NCBI GenBank assembly: GCA_963969345.1 | Contig: OZ017767.1 | Location: 3,934,739-3,998,738, forward strand | From: Turbatrix aceti | Taxonomy: Eukaryota > Nematoda > Chromadorea > Rhabditida > Panagrolaimidae | DNA length: 64,000 nt | Direction: 5' to 3' | Shown here: positions 49,650 through 59,638 of the stretch, piece by piece | Layout: each line of letters starts with the position of its first letter | Numbering within the stretch: the first letter of the stretch is position 1 | The notes under the pieces: generated by a model | Database searches by the model: none | What the model saw: the letters and a program-made list of their open reading frames with translations, nothing else | What the model was told of the DNA's origin: nothing | Made by a program: the position numbers and the translations under genes

Positions 49650-51458
49650 TTACAATTCCAGGGGGTAAAGGTGGGCAAGGGAACGCAACAATACACCATT
49701 AGCGGTTCGGACCTCTGCAACCCTGACTTGGCCGTCATTAGAGATCCTCAGCTTGGCGATTTTCCCGCTTTTCCAGTAAGTCCGCGGCTTGTTCTCGTCA
49801 TAGATGATGACCAGCTTGCCGACCTCGGGTAGGATCGATGTAGTGCGACCCTGCTTCAGGTGATCTGGTTTCGACCTCTCGCGGAGATGGTTCAGGTACA
49901 AGTTCTGGAAGTTATACGCGGCCTTGGTCACGTACTGCTGCTGTTGGTCCAGTAACTGGGACAACCCTTGGGGGCCTGGGGGCGCGTAGTTAGTGTCTTG
50001 GTCGTCGAACTGGCTTTCGATGAAGCCGATTGCACGGCCGCCGGGTAGGAAATCGCATGGACAGATGAATTCCATGGAATCTTCCTTCAGTGGAGCAATT
50101 GGCCGGGTGTTGATGACAGTCTCTGCCGCCGCGAGCGTGATTCGTAGCTCGTGAGTGGAAGGTTTCTTCCGGCCAAAAGTTTTGGTGAGGGCTTGCTTCA
50201 CCGTGCCAATAAGTCTCTCGTAAATTCCGCCTTGCCAAGGAGCTCGGTCGGCCGTATGGCACCATGTCACGTCCCTGAGTTTGGGGTGGGTTCTAAGGTA
50301 TGTGGACATTGCCCGAAAAGAGGGGGCGTTGTCGCTTAGGATAGTGGAAGGGATTCCAAAACGACTGCAAAAGATTAGCAGTTCCTCGAGGATAGTGGGG
50401 GATGCCATGGAGTCAGTGAGGGTAAGATAAACGGCTCTAATCGTAAGGCAGGTAATGATTAGACCGTAGCGGACTGTTGGTTTGCTATCTAGAGTACACT
50501 GTAAAGGCCCAAAAAAATCGAGTCCTATGTATGCGTACGGCCGTGTGTACTTGGTCCTACTACCGGGTAGTGTGGGAAAGGGTGGTGTGGGGAATGCCGT
50601 GGTTGCTGCGCGAAAACAAACATTACATCGCCGGAGAACAGCTTTGACGGTCGATTGTCCTTTCTGGATCCAGAACTTCCTTCTGATGGCTGCAAGCGTG
50701 TGTTGAGCGCCGGCGTGGAGGTTGTTGCTGTGGACGTAGGTGATGAGCTGTGTGGTGAGGTGAGATCGGTTCGGCAGCACGATTCGGTGGTTGTCCGGAT
50801 CGACGCGGTCCGCGTAGACGATGAAGCCGTCGCTGCGACGCCGGAAGGGTGCTGTAAAAGAACCTGGGACCAGAAACCGTTCCTGTTCAACCCGAATTAT
50901 GGATAGCGTAGCGTTGATGCGCTCCGTCTTCGAAAGCGGGCCTGTCAACTCCGGGATAGGACCCTCAAAATGAGCTGCTTTCAGCCGCCAAATTGATAGC
51001 ACCCGTTTCACCCGCGCAACGTCCCGGATAGTTTGCAAAAACGTTAGTCTCTTTTCCGGTAGCAAAGCGGGTATTGGAGGGGTTGCTTCGGCTTCTGAAG
51101 TTTTTTTTCTCGAAAGGAAGCACGCTGCTTTTTGAACGTTTTGTGGTGCCAAATCGAAACAGTTACTTTTTGAATTTGCGCTCGTAAGCCATTTGGGTCC
51201 GTGCCACCATACATTAAAGATTTTTAATTTTTTTGCTGTGCAGCCTCGCGTCGGTAAATCGGCAGGGTTTTCAAGCGTAGACACATAACCGAACTTGATT
51301 GCGCGCCGCTGCGCCACCTCGTTTATTTTTATGACTCTGCGTATGACAAACTCGTCATCTGGGATTTTTTTGAGCCACGCCAGCGCGATTTGACTATCAG
51401 ACCAAATAAATACCTCCTTGTACGCTGTTTCTACCTGTTTTTTGTACCTCTTCGACAA
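49650..51458 (-). CDS. Pao/BEL pol, C-terminal part: RNase H end and integrase
   Basis: A 602-codon frame. Its first part (FIWSDSQIALAWL) is the end of RNase H. A zinc-binding HHCC region follows at about 245-290 (HVHSNNLHAGAQHT, then CNVC), then the integrase core with Asp in IGLDFFGP, Asp in LSDNAPSF and Glu in GIYERLIG. A BEL-type C-terminal domain ends near LYPLEL. The frame is offset by one base from the upstream pol frame and overlaps it by 62 nt. The break maps to a run of six A at about 51438-51443, so the polyprotein is interrupted. Confidence 0.9.
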   Translation of the reverse strand: MSKRYKKQVETAYKEVFIWSDSQIALAWLKKIPDDEFVIRRVIKINEVAQRRAIKFGYVSTLENPADLPTRGCTAKKLKIFNVWWHGPKWLTSANSKSNCFDLAPQNVQKAACFLSRKKTSEAEATPPIPALLPEKRLTFLQTIRDVARVKRVLSIWRLKAAHFEGPIPELTGPLSKTERINATLSIIRVEQERFLVPGSFTAPFRRRSDGFIVYADRVDPDNHRIVLPNRSHLTTQLITYVHSNNLHAGAQHTLAAIRRKFWIQKGQSTVKAVLRRCNVCFRAATTAFPTPPFPTLPGSRTKYTRPYAYIGLDFFGPLQCTLDSKPTVRYGLIITCLTIRAVYLTLTDSMASPTILEELLIFCSRFGIPSTILSDNAPSFRAMSTYLRTHPKLRDVTWCHTADRAPWQGGIYERLIGTVKQALTKTFGRKKPSTHELRITLAAAETVINTRPIAPLKEDSMEFICPCDFLPGGRAIGFIESQFDDQDTNYAPPGPQGLSQLLDQQQQYVTKAAYNFQNLYLNHLRERSKPDHLKQGRTTSILPEVGKLVIIYDENKPRTYWKSGKIAKLRISNDGQVRVAEVRTANGVLLRSLAHLYPLEL

Positions 51459-54400
51459 GTTCGATTCCCAGTACTATCGCTTTGAGCTCGAAGCGCGGAA
51501 TAGTAGATTTGCCGTTATTCATGCGACATTTTGCTGTAAGCAGCATCGAGTTTCTACCTACGGCGTGCTTCGTTACCACGTATGCTACGGCGGCATGAAA
51601 CTGCTGTGACGCGTCTACAAAGACATGAAGTTCGGCAGTTTCGTCCGCTTTCGCTTGCACCTTCCTTGGGATCACGATGACTCCGTTGACATCCGCAACT
51701 ATTACTGCGAACTGTTCCCGTACTTCAGGAGTTAGTATTTTTTCCTTTGTTCTGTTCATACAGTTAAATTTTTTCGCGAATGCCTTTAGTACGGTTACAA
51801 GCGGTGCGACGAGCCCTAACGGATCAAATATGGTCATGAATGCGTGCGTTACATCTTTCATTCGTAACTGGACTGGTACGTGTATATCGATTTCGAAAAT
51901 AAGTTGATCTGTATCTGGCTTGTACCTAATACCTAGAATTTTCAAATTCTGTGCGTCCGCCTGTTCGGTAACATCGTCTAACAAAGATGGGTCATTGCTG
52001 AAGTATTCTCGTAAATGGAATCCTCCGGTTTCAAGATGTTCGTGTGCAATTCTACGCTCTTCTAGTAACTTTGCCTTGCAGTTGCCAAAGAAAAACATGT
52101 TATCTACGTACGTGTTCCACAACAAGTCAGTTCGTCCAATTATTTCAAAGTGAAAGAACAGTGTGCTATTCAGTAAGTAAGGTGAAGAATTCATGCCAAA
52201 TATTACCTGTCTGTACCTCAAATGCGCAATATTATCATACGTGGGTGCTTGCGTCTTATCTTTGAGCCAAAGAATGCGCATCGCGTCGCGGTCTTTTTTG
52301 TCTACTTTAACTTGATGAAAAGCTTTTTCTATGTCGCCTGCTATGAAAAATTCGCACATTCTAGATCGCAATATAATCCCTTGAAGCCGTGGAAGTAGAT
52401 CGGGTCCGGTATTGATGAGGTCGTTGAGTGCTATTCCTTGACTCGTTTTTGCTGCGCAGTTGATAACGACTCGCATCTTTGTCGTTGCACTGGACTCTTT
52501 GTACACCGGATGGTGTGGCAAATAGTGGACTACAGATCCGTCTGGGATCCTTGGCGCTGGTTCGAGAATACGAGTCTTCAGTTGTGTTTGGATGACGTTA
52601 TCGTATTCCTCAATTCGCTTTTCTTGCTGCAGTTTTGTCGTCGATGATTTTAGCTGTCCACTGACTCGACCGAAGTTGGTGCCGATCATAGGATTTTGAT
52701 CTTTCCACGGTATTCTAACCGTGTAGTGTCCGTCTTCCGTCATCGTCGGCTTTTCGATGGTGAATTTTGAAGCCCGGTTGTCGATGCTTAATGCACTTTG
52801 CCATAGCATTTCTTCTGGCGCGTCTGGAATTTCCCTCGAAATGCTCAAGAAACAGCTTCCTTTTTCGACTTCTTCTGGTGGTGTAGCGTCCGGGATGACA
52901 AAGGTCCCAACCGCCGTAATGAGCCGATGTTCATTGGTGGCGTGTTCGATGTTTTCGAGCAATCGCATTGTGTCCTGATTACTCAGCAGTAATTCTATCC
53001 TGGTCGTACTTTTGTCGGCGTGTTCCTGCGTCACATCGAATAGGCCTTCCGTGATTTGCTTTATCGTGTTGGCTTCAATAACAGTCGGTCCGTTCTTAGT
53101 AATGATCTCTAGTTCGACCTTCGATGACTGAAAGAACGCCGATCCTTCGCCTAGACCCGTGGCTTCGATAGACATTGGTTTTGACTTCGGTAGGTGCAGT
53201 CGGTTTGCCAAGTCTTGAGTAATGTAGTTTTTGTCCGACGCTGTATCGAGGATGAATCCGATTTTCCCGATGGACTCCGGTTTTCCTTTGCGTTGTACGT
53301 CCACTAAACCTACATTTAGCTTGTAGTTGCCGATTGTTTGCGTTGCTGCTGTTCCGCCTACTGCCATCATGTTGACTGATGGGATACTATTGGGTGATGA
53401 GCAGATGGAGGTATGATGGCGTTCTTGGCACTTTCTACACCGTATTATGGACTTGCAACTCTCGATCTGATGGTTACGAGACAAACAATTAGTACATTGC
53501 CCGCTGTTCCGTAAAATCTGTTTGCGTTCATCGGATTTCGTGACTACGGGGCACACGTTCGAATGATGACCTTCGCTGTGACAGTAAGCGCAGGGATACT
53601 GCTTTGTATAGTTCGGCGACTCTCGATATCGATTTGACGAGCTCGGTGTTTCGCTGGTCTTGCTCTGGGATGAATTGAAACTTTCCTTTGGTTTGTCGAG
53701 CTTGTCGCTGTCACTTTTCTGCGCTATACGGTTGTTTGTGCGGTCTCGTTCCCGTTGCGGTCGCGTCCAGGTTTGTCTAGGATGTGTCTCATCTGACTTC
53801 TTTATAGCGCGGCCAACTTTGAGTGCGATTTCCAGAGCCGAGTGTACATCATAACTCTTCGCGGATTTGCTAATCAGGTATTGAGTCTTATTTATATCAT
53901 CGACAATTTCTCTCGGGAACTTGGACATGACAACGTTGAATATATCCTGAGCTCCTTTGAGCGACGGGTCCAGGTTTTCGAGTTGGTGGACTAATCCTTG
54001 TAGCACGAATACTGTATCTACAACCTGCTTGCCATTGAGGTTCGCCTTAGAGACCTCGGCGATCTCTTGCCGTATCCCTTGTGCGATCGCATCGATGTCC
54101 CCGAAATGGTGTTGTAGTTGTTTCCATGCTGCATCGAACATTGCTCCCGTAGTGAGATATCCTCGAAGGGACCTTTCTGCTACCCCGGAAATTTTGCGCT
54201 TCAACATACTCATCCGGATGCTATCGTTCAGCCTTTCATTTTTGACGTAGTGCTCTGTGAAAAGTGTATAGAAGTCTAGCCACTTTCCCGGAGATCCGTC
54301 AAAATTAGGGACTATGATCTTCGTCTCGACTAACTCAGATGGTGACCATGATCGTCTATGGTACCTCTCTTTTCCCTCGTAAATCCTTCGTCGACCGTAC

Positions 54401-55146
54401 TCACAATCGTCTTCATACCTGTTCCCATTTCGCTCTCGCCAATTGTGATCTCTCTCGTCCGCGTACCTTTCGTAACCTCGTTCTCGTTGATCGTACTCGC
54501 GATCGGCTACGTCTCGGTGGCGCTGTTGCACACTCCAATCGCATTCTCGCTCGTTCGCAGTTGTGTTGCGGTCGCGGAATCGCTCTTGCTCGCCTATGCG
54601 CTCGCCTTGTACTTTGTTGTAGTACAGTTTATTTCGTTCGTCCTCGCGCTCATGCGTTTCGCTGCTACGTCCTAGTTCTTCGCGTCCATTTTCCGGGAAC
54701 TCCGTCGTTACGCTCTCTTGAGTCTCGGACTCTTCCAGGACGCTGTCGTCATCCTCAGCTTTTTCCGACGGGACATCGTGATACTCAGATCCTTGCGACG
54801 ACGGAAACAATATTGTCCCCTTGTCAATCTGATCGCGGACATCTTCGTACACACTGTTCCACGCGCACATGGCTTCGAGAAATTTTTGGTCTAGCTCTGC
54901 GTCCTGGAGTTCAGGCCCGTGCTCAGTGTACACTAAATAAGTCTCCTCCTTGTCGGCTTCGTACATCTTAATCTTGTTTCGCGCGTCCTGGATCCTACGC
55001 CTAACTTTGATTTCGTCCAGTGGCGTTTGTGCGAGTGCTGCCTCGAGATTTGCGCAGTATTGCTGTGTTTGTACTACGTTGCATTTGACCCTGTAGATGC
55101 GTGCTACAAGCTGCTTGCGCATATCGTCCGGTTTCTTCGGAGGCAT
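51397..55146 (-). CDS. Pao/BEL Gag-protease-reverse transcriptase polyprotein
   Basis: A 1,249-codon frame starting at MPPKKPDD. Gag occupies about 1-600, with an Arg/Asp/Glu-rich region (about 165-275) and CCHC knuckles near 515 (CAYCHSEGHHSNVC) and 548 onward (CTNC.SRNHQIESC, CRKCQERHHTSIC). The protease motif is DTAS near residue 632, where DSG or DTG is typical of active aspartic proteases. Reverse transcriptase has GDIEKAFHQV and YVDN near 1014 in place of the usual YVDD. RNase H begins at FVDASQQFHAAVAYV. The frame then ends shortly after a single-base shift near 51440. The atypical catalytic residues plus the frame break suggest an inactive copy. Confidence 0.9.
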   Translation of the reverse strand: MPPKKPDDMRKQLVARIYRVKCNVVQTQQYCANLEAALAQTPLDEIKVRRRIQDARNKIKMYEADKEETYLVYTEHGPELQDAELDQKFLEAMCAWNSVYEDVRDQIDKGTILFPSSQGSEYHDVPSEKAEDDDSVLEESETQESVTTEFPENGREELGRSSETHEREDERNKLYYNKVQGERIGEQERFRDRNTTANERECDWSVQQRHRDVADREYDQRERGYERYADERDHNWRERNGNRYEDDCEYGRRRIYEGKERYHRRSWSPSELVETKIIVPNFDGSPGKWLDFYTLFTEHYVKNERLNDSIRMSMLKRKISGVAERSLRGYLTTGAMFDAAWKQLQHHFGDIDAIAQGIRQEIAEVSKANLNGKQVVDTVFVLQGLVHQLENLDPSLKGAQDIFNVVMSKFPREIVDDINKTQYLISKSAKSYDVHSALEIALKVGRAIKKSDETHPRQTWTRPQRERDRTNNRIAQKSDSDKLDKPKESFNSSQSKTSETPSSSNRYRESPNYTKQYPCAYCHSEGHHSNVCPVVTKSDERKQILRNSGQCTNCLSRNHQIESCKSIIRCRKCQERHHTSICSSPNSIPSVNMMAVGGTAATQTIGNYKLNVGLVDVQRKGKPESIGKIGFILDTASDKNYITQDLANRLHLPKSKPMSIEATGLGEGSAFFQSSKVELEIITKNGPTVIEANTIKQITEGLFDVTQEHADKSTTRIELLLSNQDTMRLLENIEHATNEHRLITAVGTFVIPDATPPEEVEKGSCFLSISREIPDAPEEMLWQSALSIDNRASKFTIEKPTMTEDGHYTVRIPWKDQNPMIGTNFGRVSGQLKSSTTKLQQEKRIEEYDNVIQTQLKTRILEPAPRIPDGSVVHYLPHHPVYKESSATTKMRVVINCAAKTSQGIALNDLINTGPDLLPRLQGIILRSRMCEFFIAGDIEKAFHQVKVDKKDRDAMRILWLKDKTQAPTYDNIAHLRYRQVIFGMNSSPYLLNSTLFFHFEIIGRTDLLWNTYVDNMFFFGNCKAKLLEERRIAHEHLETGGFHLREYFSNDPSLLDDVTEQADAQNLKILGIRYKPDTDQLIFEIDIHVPVQLRMKDVTHAFMTIFDPLGLVAPLVTVLKAFAKKFNCMNRTKEKILTPEVREQFAVIVADVNGVIVIPRKVQAKADETAELHVFVDASQQFHAAVAYVVTKHAVGRNSMLLTAKCRMNNGKSTIPRFELKAIVLGIELVEEVQKTGRNSVQGGIYLV

Positions 55147-55789
55147 ATTCGCTTAAAAGAAAAGAATGAAAGTTTGCGTGGAGATTGTGTTGCGACAGAA
55201 ATGCTTGCGCTTTCCTCCTTCCCGCTCCACGTTCAAAAAATCAAACTGGGCCGGGGCGCTGCTGGTGCACCGGTGTTGCCTCTTTGGGTGCTGTCTGCGC
55301 TAATTTGGAAAGCCCGTCCCTTTGTGAAACAAGCTCACCTTGAATCTGAATTGCTTCGGTGCTGGGCTATGCACGACCTGAGTTGTTGAGGTAGTGCTTC
55401 TGGCCCTGGTAGTTGACGCGACAGCCGTTGCTCGTCTACGTCAGTGGTTCTCGAATGCTCGTCTACGTCCTTCTTCGTTTGGACGTCGGGGGCCTGGGTT
55501 CGCTTTGGTCGATGCACCAGATGTGGGGATTTGGTCATCCACTGGGTGCAAGTTCGTACCTTCGCTTTGGAGATTGTCGTTTACCTCAAAAACAAAGGTA
55601 TAAAACCTCAAGACATTACATACATACAATTAATAAATCACGAGCAATACAAACGCGCAACCACGAGAGATCGGGCTATGACATGAAATGACTACTCGAT
55701 CTGTTCTACGTCTCATGGAAGTGGAATGCTAATCTTATTCTATCGGTGTAAGTGGGGAATGAGGTGTTGTGCTGCATCGCGTTTGCGAC
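55147..55789 (-). other. Putative 5' LTR and leader of the Pao/BEL element
   Basis: No coding gene is supported. On the element strand the outer edge starts TGTCGC next to minisatellite. A TATA-like AT-rich stretch lies near 55600-55640. No second copy of this segment exists at the other end, so LTR limits cannot be set by comparison. Confidence 0.45.
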
Positions 55790-56512
55790 AAATTGCACCA
55801 AACTCAAAATCAGAGTCTGACGGTCCCTGTAACGCTGCTGTTTTCAGTAAGCCGTGTAAAATTACGATTTGAGCAATAAAATTCATCTGCACCAAGAGCA
55901 CAAACTGCCCCAAACTCCAAAATATTCATCTGCACCAATTGCACCAATTGCACCAATTGCACCAAACTCAAAATCGGATTCTGACGGTTCCTGTATCGCT
56001 GCTGTTTTCAGTAAGCCGTGTAAAATTACGATTTGAGCAATAAAATTCATCTGCACCAAGAGCACAAACTGCCCCAAACTCCAAAATATTCATCTGGACC
56101 AATTGCACCAATTGCACCAATTGCACCAAACTCAAAATCAGAGTCTGACGGTCCCTGTAACGCTGCTGTTTTCAGTAAACCGTGTAAAATTACGATTTGA
56201 GCAATAAAATTCATCTGCACCAAGAGCACAAACTGCCCCGAACTCCAAAATATTCATCTGCACCAAGAGCACAAACTGCCCCAAACTCCAAAATATTCAT
56301 CTGCACCAATTGCACCAATTGCACCAATTGCACCAAACTCAAAATCGGATTCTGACGGTTCCTGTATCGCTGCTGTTTTCAGTAAGCCGTGTAAAATTAC
56401 GATTTGAGCAATAAAATTCATCTGCACCAAGAGCACAAACTGCCCCGAACTCCAAAATATTCATCTGCACCAAGAGCACAAACTGCCCCAAACTCCAAAA
56501 TATTCATCTGCA
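55790..56512 (+). repeat. 155/164-bp minisatellite, right block
   Basis: About four to five units of the same family as 47146-49613, resuming in the middle of a unit at AATTGCACCAAACTC. Two truncated units (CACCAAGAGCACAAACTGCCCCGAACTCC) abut the inverted-repeat element. Confidence 0.93.
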
Positions 56513-57615
56513 CCAGGGGCCCGAACTTCACCAAACTCAAAATCGGTATCTGGCGTTACAACATTATTTCTGCTTTCACTCTTACGATTTGAGCTAGTTT
56601 ATCGAGGCGAGGAAAAGGAGGTACTATGTTTCCGGAGCGACGGAGAGGAAAACATCTGAAAATATAAATTTTAATCGTAAAAATGACGTTCCAATTCTTT
56701 GTCCGGTTTTTACGGCGGGCCTAAAGTCCCCCTGATAGCGTTGAAAGATGTTACTAGCTAATAACGTCTTTTTTCGCTATTTTATTACTTTGGGGTATTC
56801 AAATCCACGCACCTGAAGTAATATAATAGCGTCAAAAAATGTTACTCGCGATTAACATTTTTTTCTCTATTTTGTTTCTTTTTTGGATGTTACTGCCAAA
56901 AACTTACGATAGCGCTGGGAGAACTCGATGAAATCGTAACCCAGTCGCTGTAAAGAAGATTCAAAGTCATGCATCGTATCCATTACCGTATTTGCAATCG
57001 TAACTTCTCGACACCAAGAGCAGGCCGCATTGGATGTGAAACTACGTAGTTTTTCTCCATTTCTTCCCCTTTTTCATATCTTTTTGCTATTGTTTCGCTT
57101 TTGTTTTGCCATTTATAATCTAAATCTGTGGATTCATATTCATTTTTTCTTCTACCGACAAAGTTGCAAGCATTTTGTTCCCGGTTGCACCATAACTATG
57201 TACTTTTTTTTCATTCCTACGTGCCGTCATTGAAGTTTTTGGTTTTTTCGGGTCTAATTAATCTACTCACTATCATCTTTTGCGGGCAGTTGGTCGAAAA
57301 AATGACCTGAAAATTTGTTTTCTGGTTTTTCCGGCTGGCCTAAAAAAACTAAAGCCAGCCGGGTTTTATGTCATGGTAGTGACCACATAAAATCTGTGAT
57401 ATCTGCGTTATTTTGTATATAAAATCCCGTTAATTTTCAATATTTTAGGTATCTTCGTTGCCATGTCTTGCCTTCTCGATGCCATTGCTCAGATCGACAC
57501 GTCCATTGCCAAACTAAAAAGTGAGTTTATCCATTCGTAATTTTTTGAGCAACAATCTTTTTTTTGTAGATCGTATGGATGCCGTCGACGACGAACTTTC
57601 GGATGAGGCGATCGA
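56513..57615 (+). repeat. Left terminal inverted-repeat arm
   Basis: Outer end CCAGGGGCCCGAAC. It includes a stretch resembling the nearby minisatellite (CACCAAACTCAAAATCGG ... TTACGATTTGAGC) and AAGTAAT/ATGTTAC motifs as in the 46.2-47.1 kb cluster. It ends inside exon 2 of the inward gene at GAGGCGATCGA. Confidence 0.9.
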
Positions 57616-58950
57616 AGCCGACATCAAGATGGTGCAGCTGTTGGAACGCCGGCGGCTGCTGACAACCATCTCTGCAGAAGAAATGACCGGCATCGATGCG
57701 ATCAATGCCAAATTCGACGCGAGAATCGCAGAACTCGAAAAAGAACGTCAGGCGCGGCTCGCCGATGCTGATCGTGAGTACGAAGAAGATCTTTTTGATT
57801 CGTATCGACTTCGTGACGCTGGCGAGCCGAGTTCTCAAATGTCTGAGCTCGAAGCTCTCTCTGAGTCATCCAGATCTGGGTACGCCGTGCTCGATGCTGT
57901 CTCCGAGTCATCCAGATCTGTTGACGCCGTGCTCGAGGCTACCTCCGAGTCTCCCCGATCTGGTGACGCTCGCGATCAGAGCAGTCTTGAAGTGTCCGCC
58001 GACGAATCCGATGCCGTCTTTGAGTGGCCTGCCGATGATCACGATGCCGCCTTCGAGTGTTCTGCCGATGATGGCGTTCCCGCTTTCGAGTGGTCTTCCG
58101 ATGATGGCGTTGCCGCTCTCGAGTTGCCTGACGAAACCGAACCCGTCTGGACGCCCGTCATCGAACCAGGGGAATCGACGGAGCCGTCCGAAGTTGTTCG
58201 AGTTGTACGGGAGTACGGTGAAAAATATTTTAACCGTTATGAAGCCGCGACCGATCTCACCAACTTTTTCCATGCTGCGGTGTGCTCGGTCTACCAGACG
58301 TACAAATCTACGGAGCCTGACGAGAAGCTCGACGGCTGCGCGGAGAAACTGCTCAAAAAGGCTCAAGTGGCGATGCGTCGGCTGGTTGACTGCAGTTCGG
58401 TCACTGTCGCCGACATCGACAGGATCATCCATTCGACTGGCTTCAAGGGCGGCTACGTAAACGTCTTCGTAGTCATGGACACCGCGCTGAACGTCATCCT
58501 CACCAACGTACCCTCGGAGACCGGAAAATGGCGACAATATCATGTCATCTACGATACCGAATCAAAGCAGTTTATGCCATTGACGCGCTTTTCCCGAAGA
58601 GTAAGCTTAAATTACTAACACATGTTTTTGCTATATGATTAGCTTAATTTTTTCAGGGCACAACGATCTGTTTTTGTTGTTGGAAGATGGGACGGCACGA
58701 TTGCGCACAGCGTCGATGCCCGATGTGTCTGCGCGGTGGCGACTCGTTTATCTGCGTCAAGCCAACACCAAACGCAGAGGCTTTCATATGTCCAGTGTGC
58801 GGCGCTTTTTGCCAAACGGCAGAGTGTTTTGAGGTTCACCATCAGGTCTGCCCCCGTCCTGTTGACGTCCCCCATGATGTCATCTGTCTCATTGATGAAT
58901 ACGAATTTGAGGACCGTGAACCTGGTGCAAAAAGACGACGAGTTGATTGA
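57463..58950 (+). CDS. Element-encoded coiled-coil and zinc-finger protein (left inward gene)
   Basis: Three exons, 57463-57520, 57570-58600 and 58657-58950, give 460 residues. A coiled-coil N-terminus (about 1-100) is followed by an acidic region with two repeat sets (SESSRSxDAVL-like, then AFEWSADDG-like). A globular part (about 225-362; VVREYGEKYFNRY to PLTRFSRR) comes next, and exon 3 is a cysteine-rich module (CFCC, C..RRCPMC, CPVCGAFC, then H and C) ending in a basic KRRR. The segment YHVIYDTESKQFMPLTRFSRR followed by Cys pairs loosely recalls the region before the cysteine motifs of Maverick/Polinton-type B-family polymerases. No polymerase motif follows, so this is only a hint. The first exon and part of the second lie in the inverted-repeat arm and are shared with the opposite gene. 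Confidence 0.7.
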
Positions 58951-59196
58951 TTGATTGTTATTTGTTTTTTTTTTGTTAATTTTGATGATAAAAAATGAAA
59001 AGAAGAGCAAATTTGTACATCTCGGGTGAAAATTAGGAACGGGCAACGCGAGCGCGAATGTAATATGCTAACCGAGTAAGCGAATTTTTATCAGGCATTC
59101 GGTAAGAAAAAAGGATGACATGCTTTTTGTGCAGACGAGAAGGATAAGAACGATTTCATCGTTATCAAAAAAACAAACAAACAATGTCGAAAAAAA

Positions 59197-59638
59197 TTAC
59201 AGAATATAGCATCTGGAACGGGCGGATTGGACAAGAGAATCGCAGGACTTCGTATCCTGAGTCGTGACTGACGTCACATGGACATCGCCGATTGGATGCA
59301 ACGCAGCAACCTTTTCCTTGCAGTTTTGGCAATGTAGTTTTCTCTGCAAACAACGTTCTTTCTCCAGTTCCTTGATTTTCGAGTCGATTTCGGCGTTGAT
59401 CACTTTTTTGCGATCTGAGAGCGCAGTGTACCGAGTCAACATCTGCTTTTTGCGAAGTTTTAATTCAATGCATTTTTTGCGCAGCTCGATCGCCTCATCC
59501 GAAAGTTCGTCGTCGACGGCATCCATACGATCTACAAAAAAAAGATTGTTGCTCAAAAAATTACGAATGGATAAACTCACTTTTTAGTTTGGCAATGGAC
59601 GTGTCGATCTGAGCAATGGCATCGAGAAGGCAAGACAT
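59197..59638 (-). CDS. Element-encoded short coiled-coil protein with one zinc-knuckle-like motif (right inward gene)
   Basis: Two exons, 59581-59638 and 59197-59531, give 130 residues. Exon 1 and the first 13-14 residues of exon 2 match the left gene through the inverted repeat, including the same splice sites. The sequences then diverge into another charged coiled coil (RKKCIELKLRKKQML) and a single CQNC motif near residue 92. No function is recognised. The shared N-terminus would let the two products form mixed coiled-coil complexes, which is an inference. Confidence 0.65.

Larger units (their letters stand above)
49614..55789 (-). mobile_element. Pao/BEL-type LTR retrotransposon inserted in the minisatellite
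   Basis: The element lies on the minus strand with minisatellite units on both sides. It encodes Gag, aspartic protease, reverse transcriptase, RNase H and integrase in the order usual for Pao/BEL. About 640 nt precede the Gag ATG and would hold the 5' LTR and primer site; the outer end on the element strand reads TGTCGCAAAC. Downstream of the integrase stop only about 36 nt remain (GGCCCCCAATGTCC, which looks like a polypurine-tract-like end plus a TGT start) before minisatellite resumes. A full 3' LTR is therefore missing and the element should be unable to move on its own. Confidence 0.9.

Noticed and set aside
51397..51458. Programmed ribosomal frameshift between the two Pao/BEL frames
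   Set aside because: Pao/BEL elements normally have a single long frame; the shift falls inside RNase H at an A6 run, where a simple indel is more likely.
54339..54971. 210-codon plus-strand frame
   Set aside because: It is antisense to the arginine- and glutamate-rich Gag region and shows no domain.
57908..58543. 211-codon minus-strand frame in the inverted-repeat element
   Set aside because: It is antisense to the large inward gene, which has better splice sites and a cysteine-rich terminal module.
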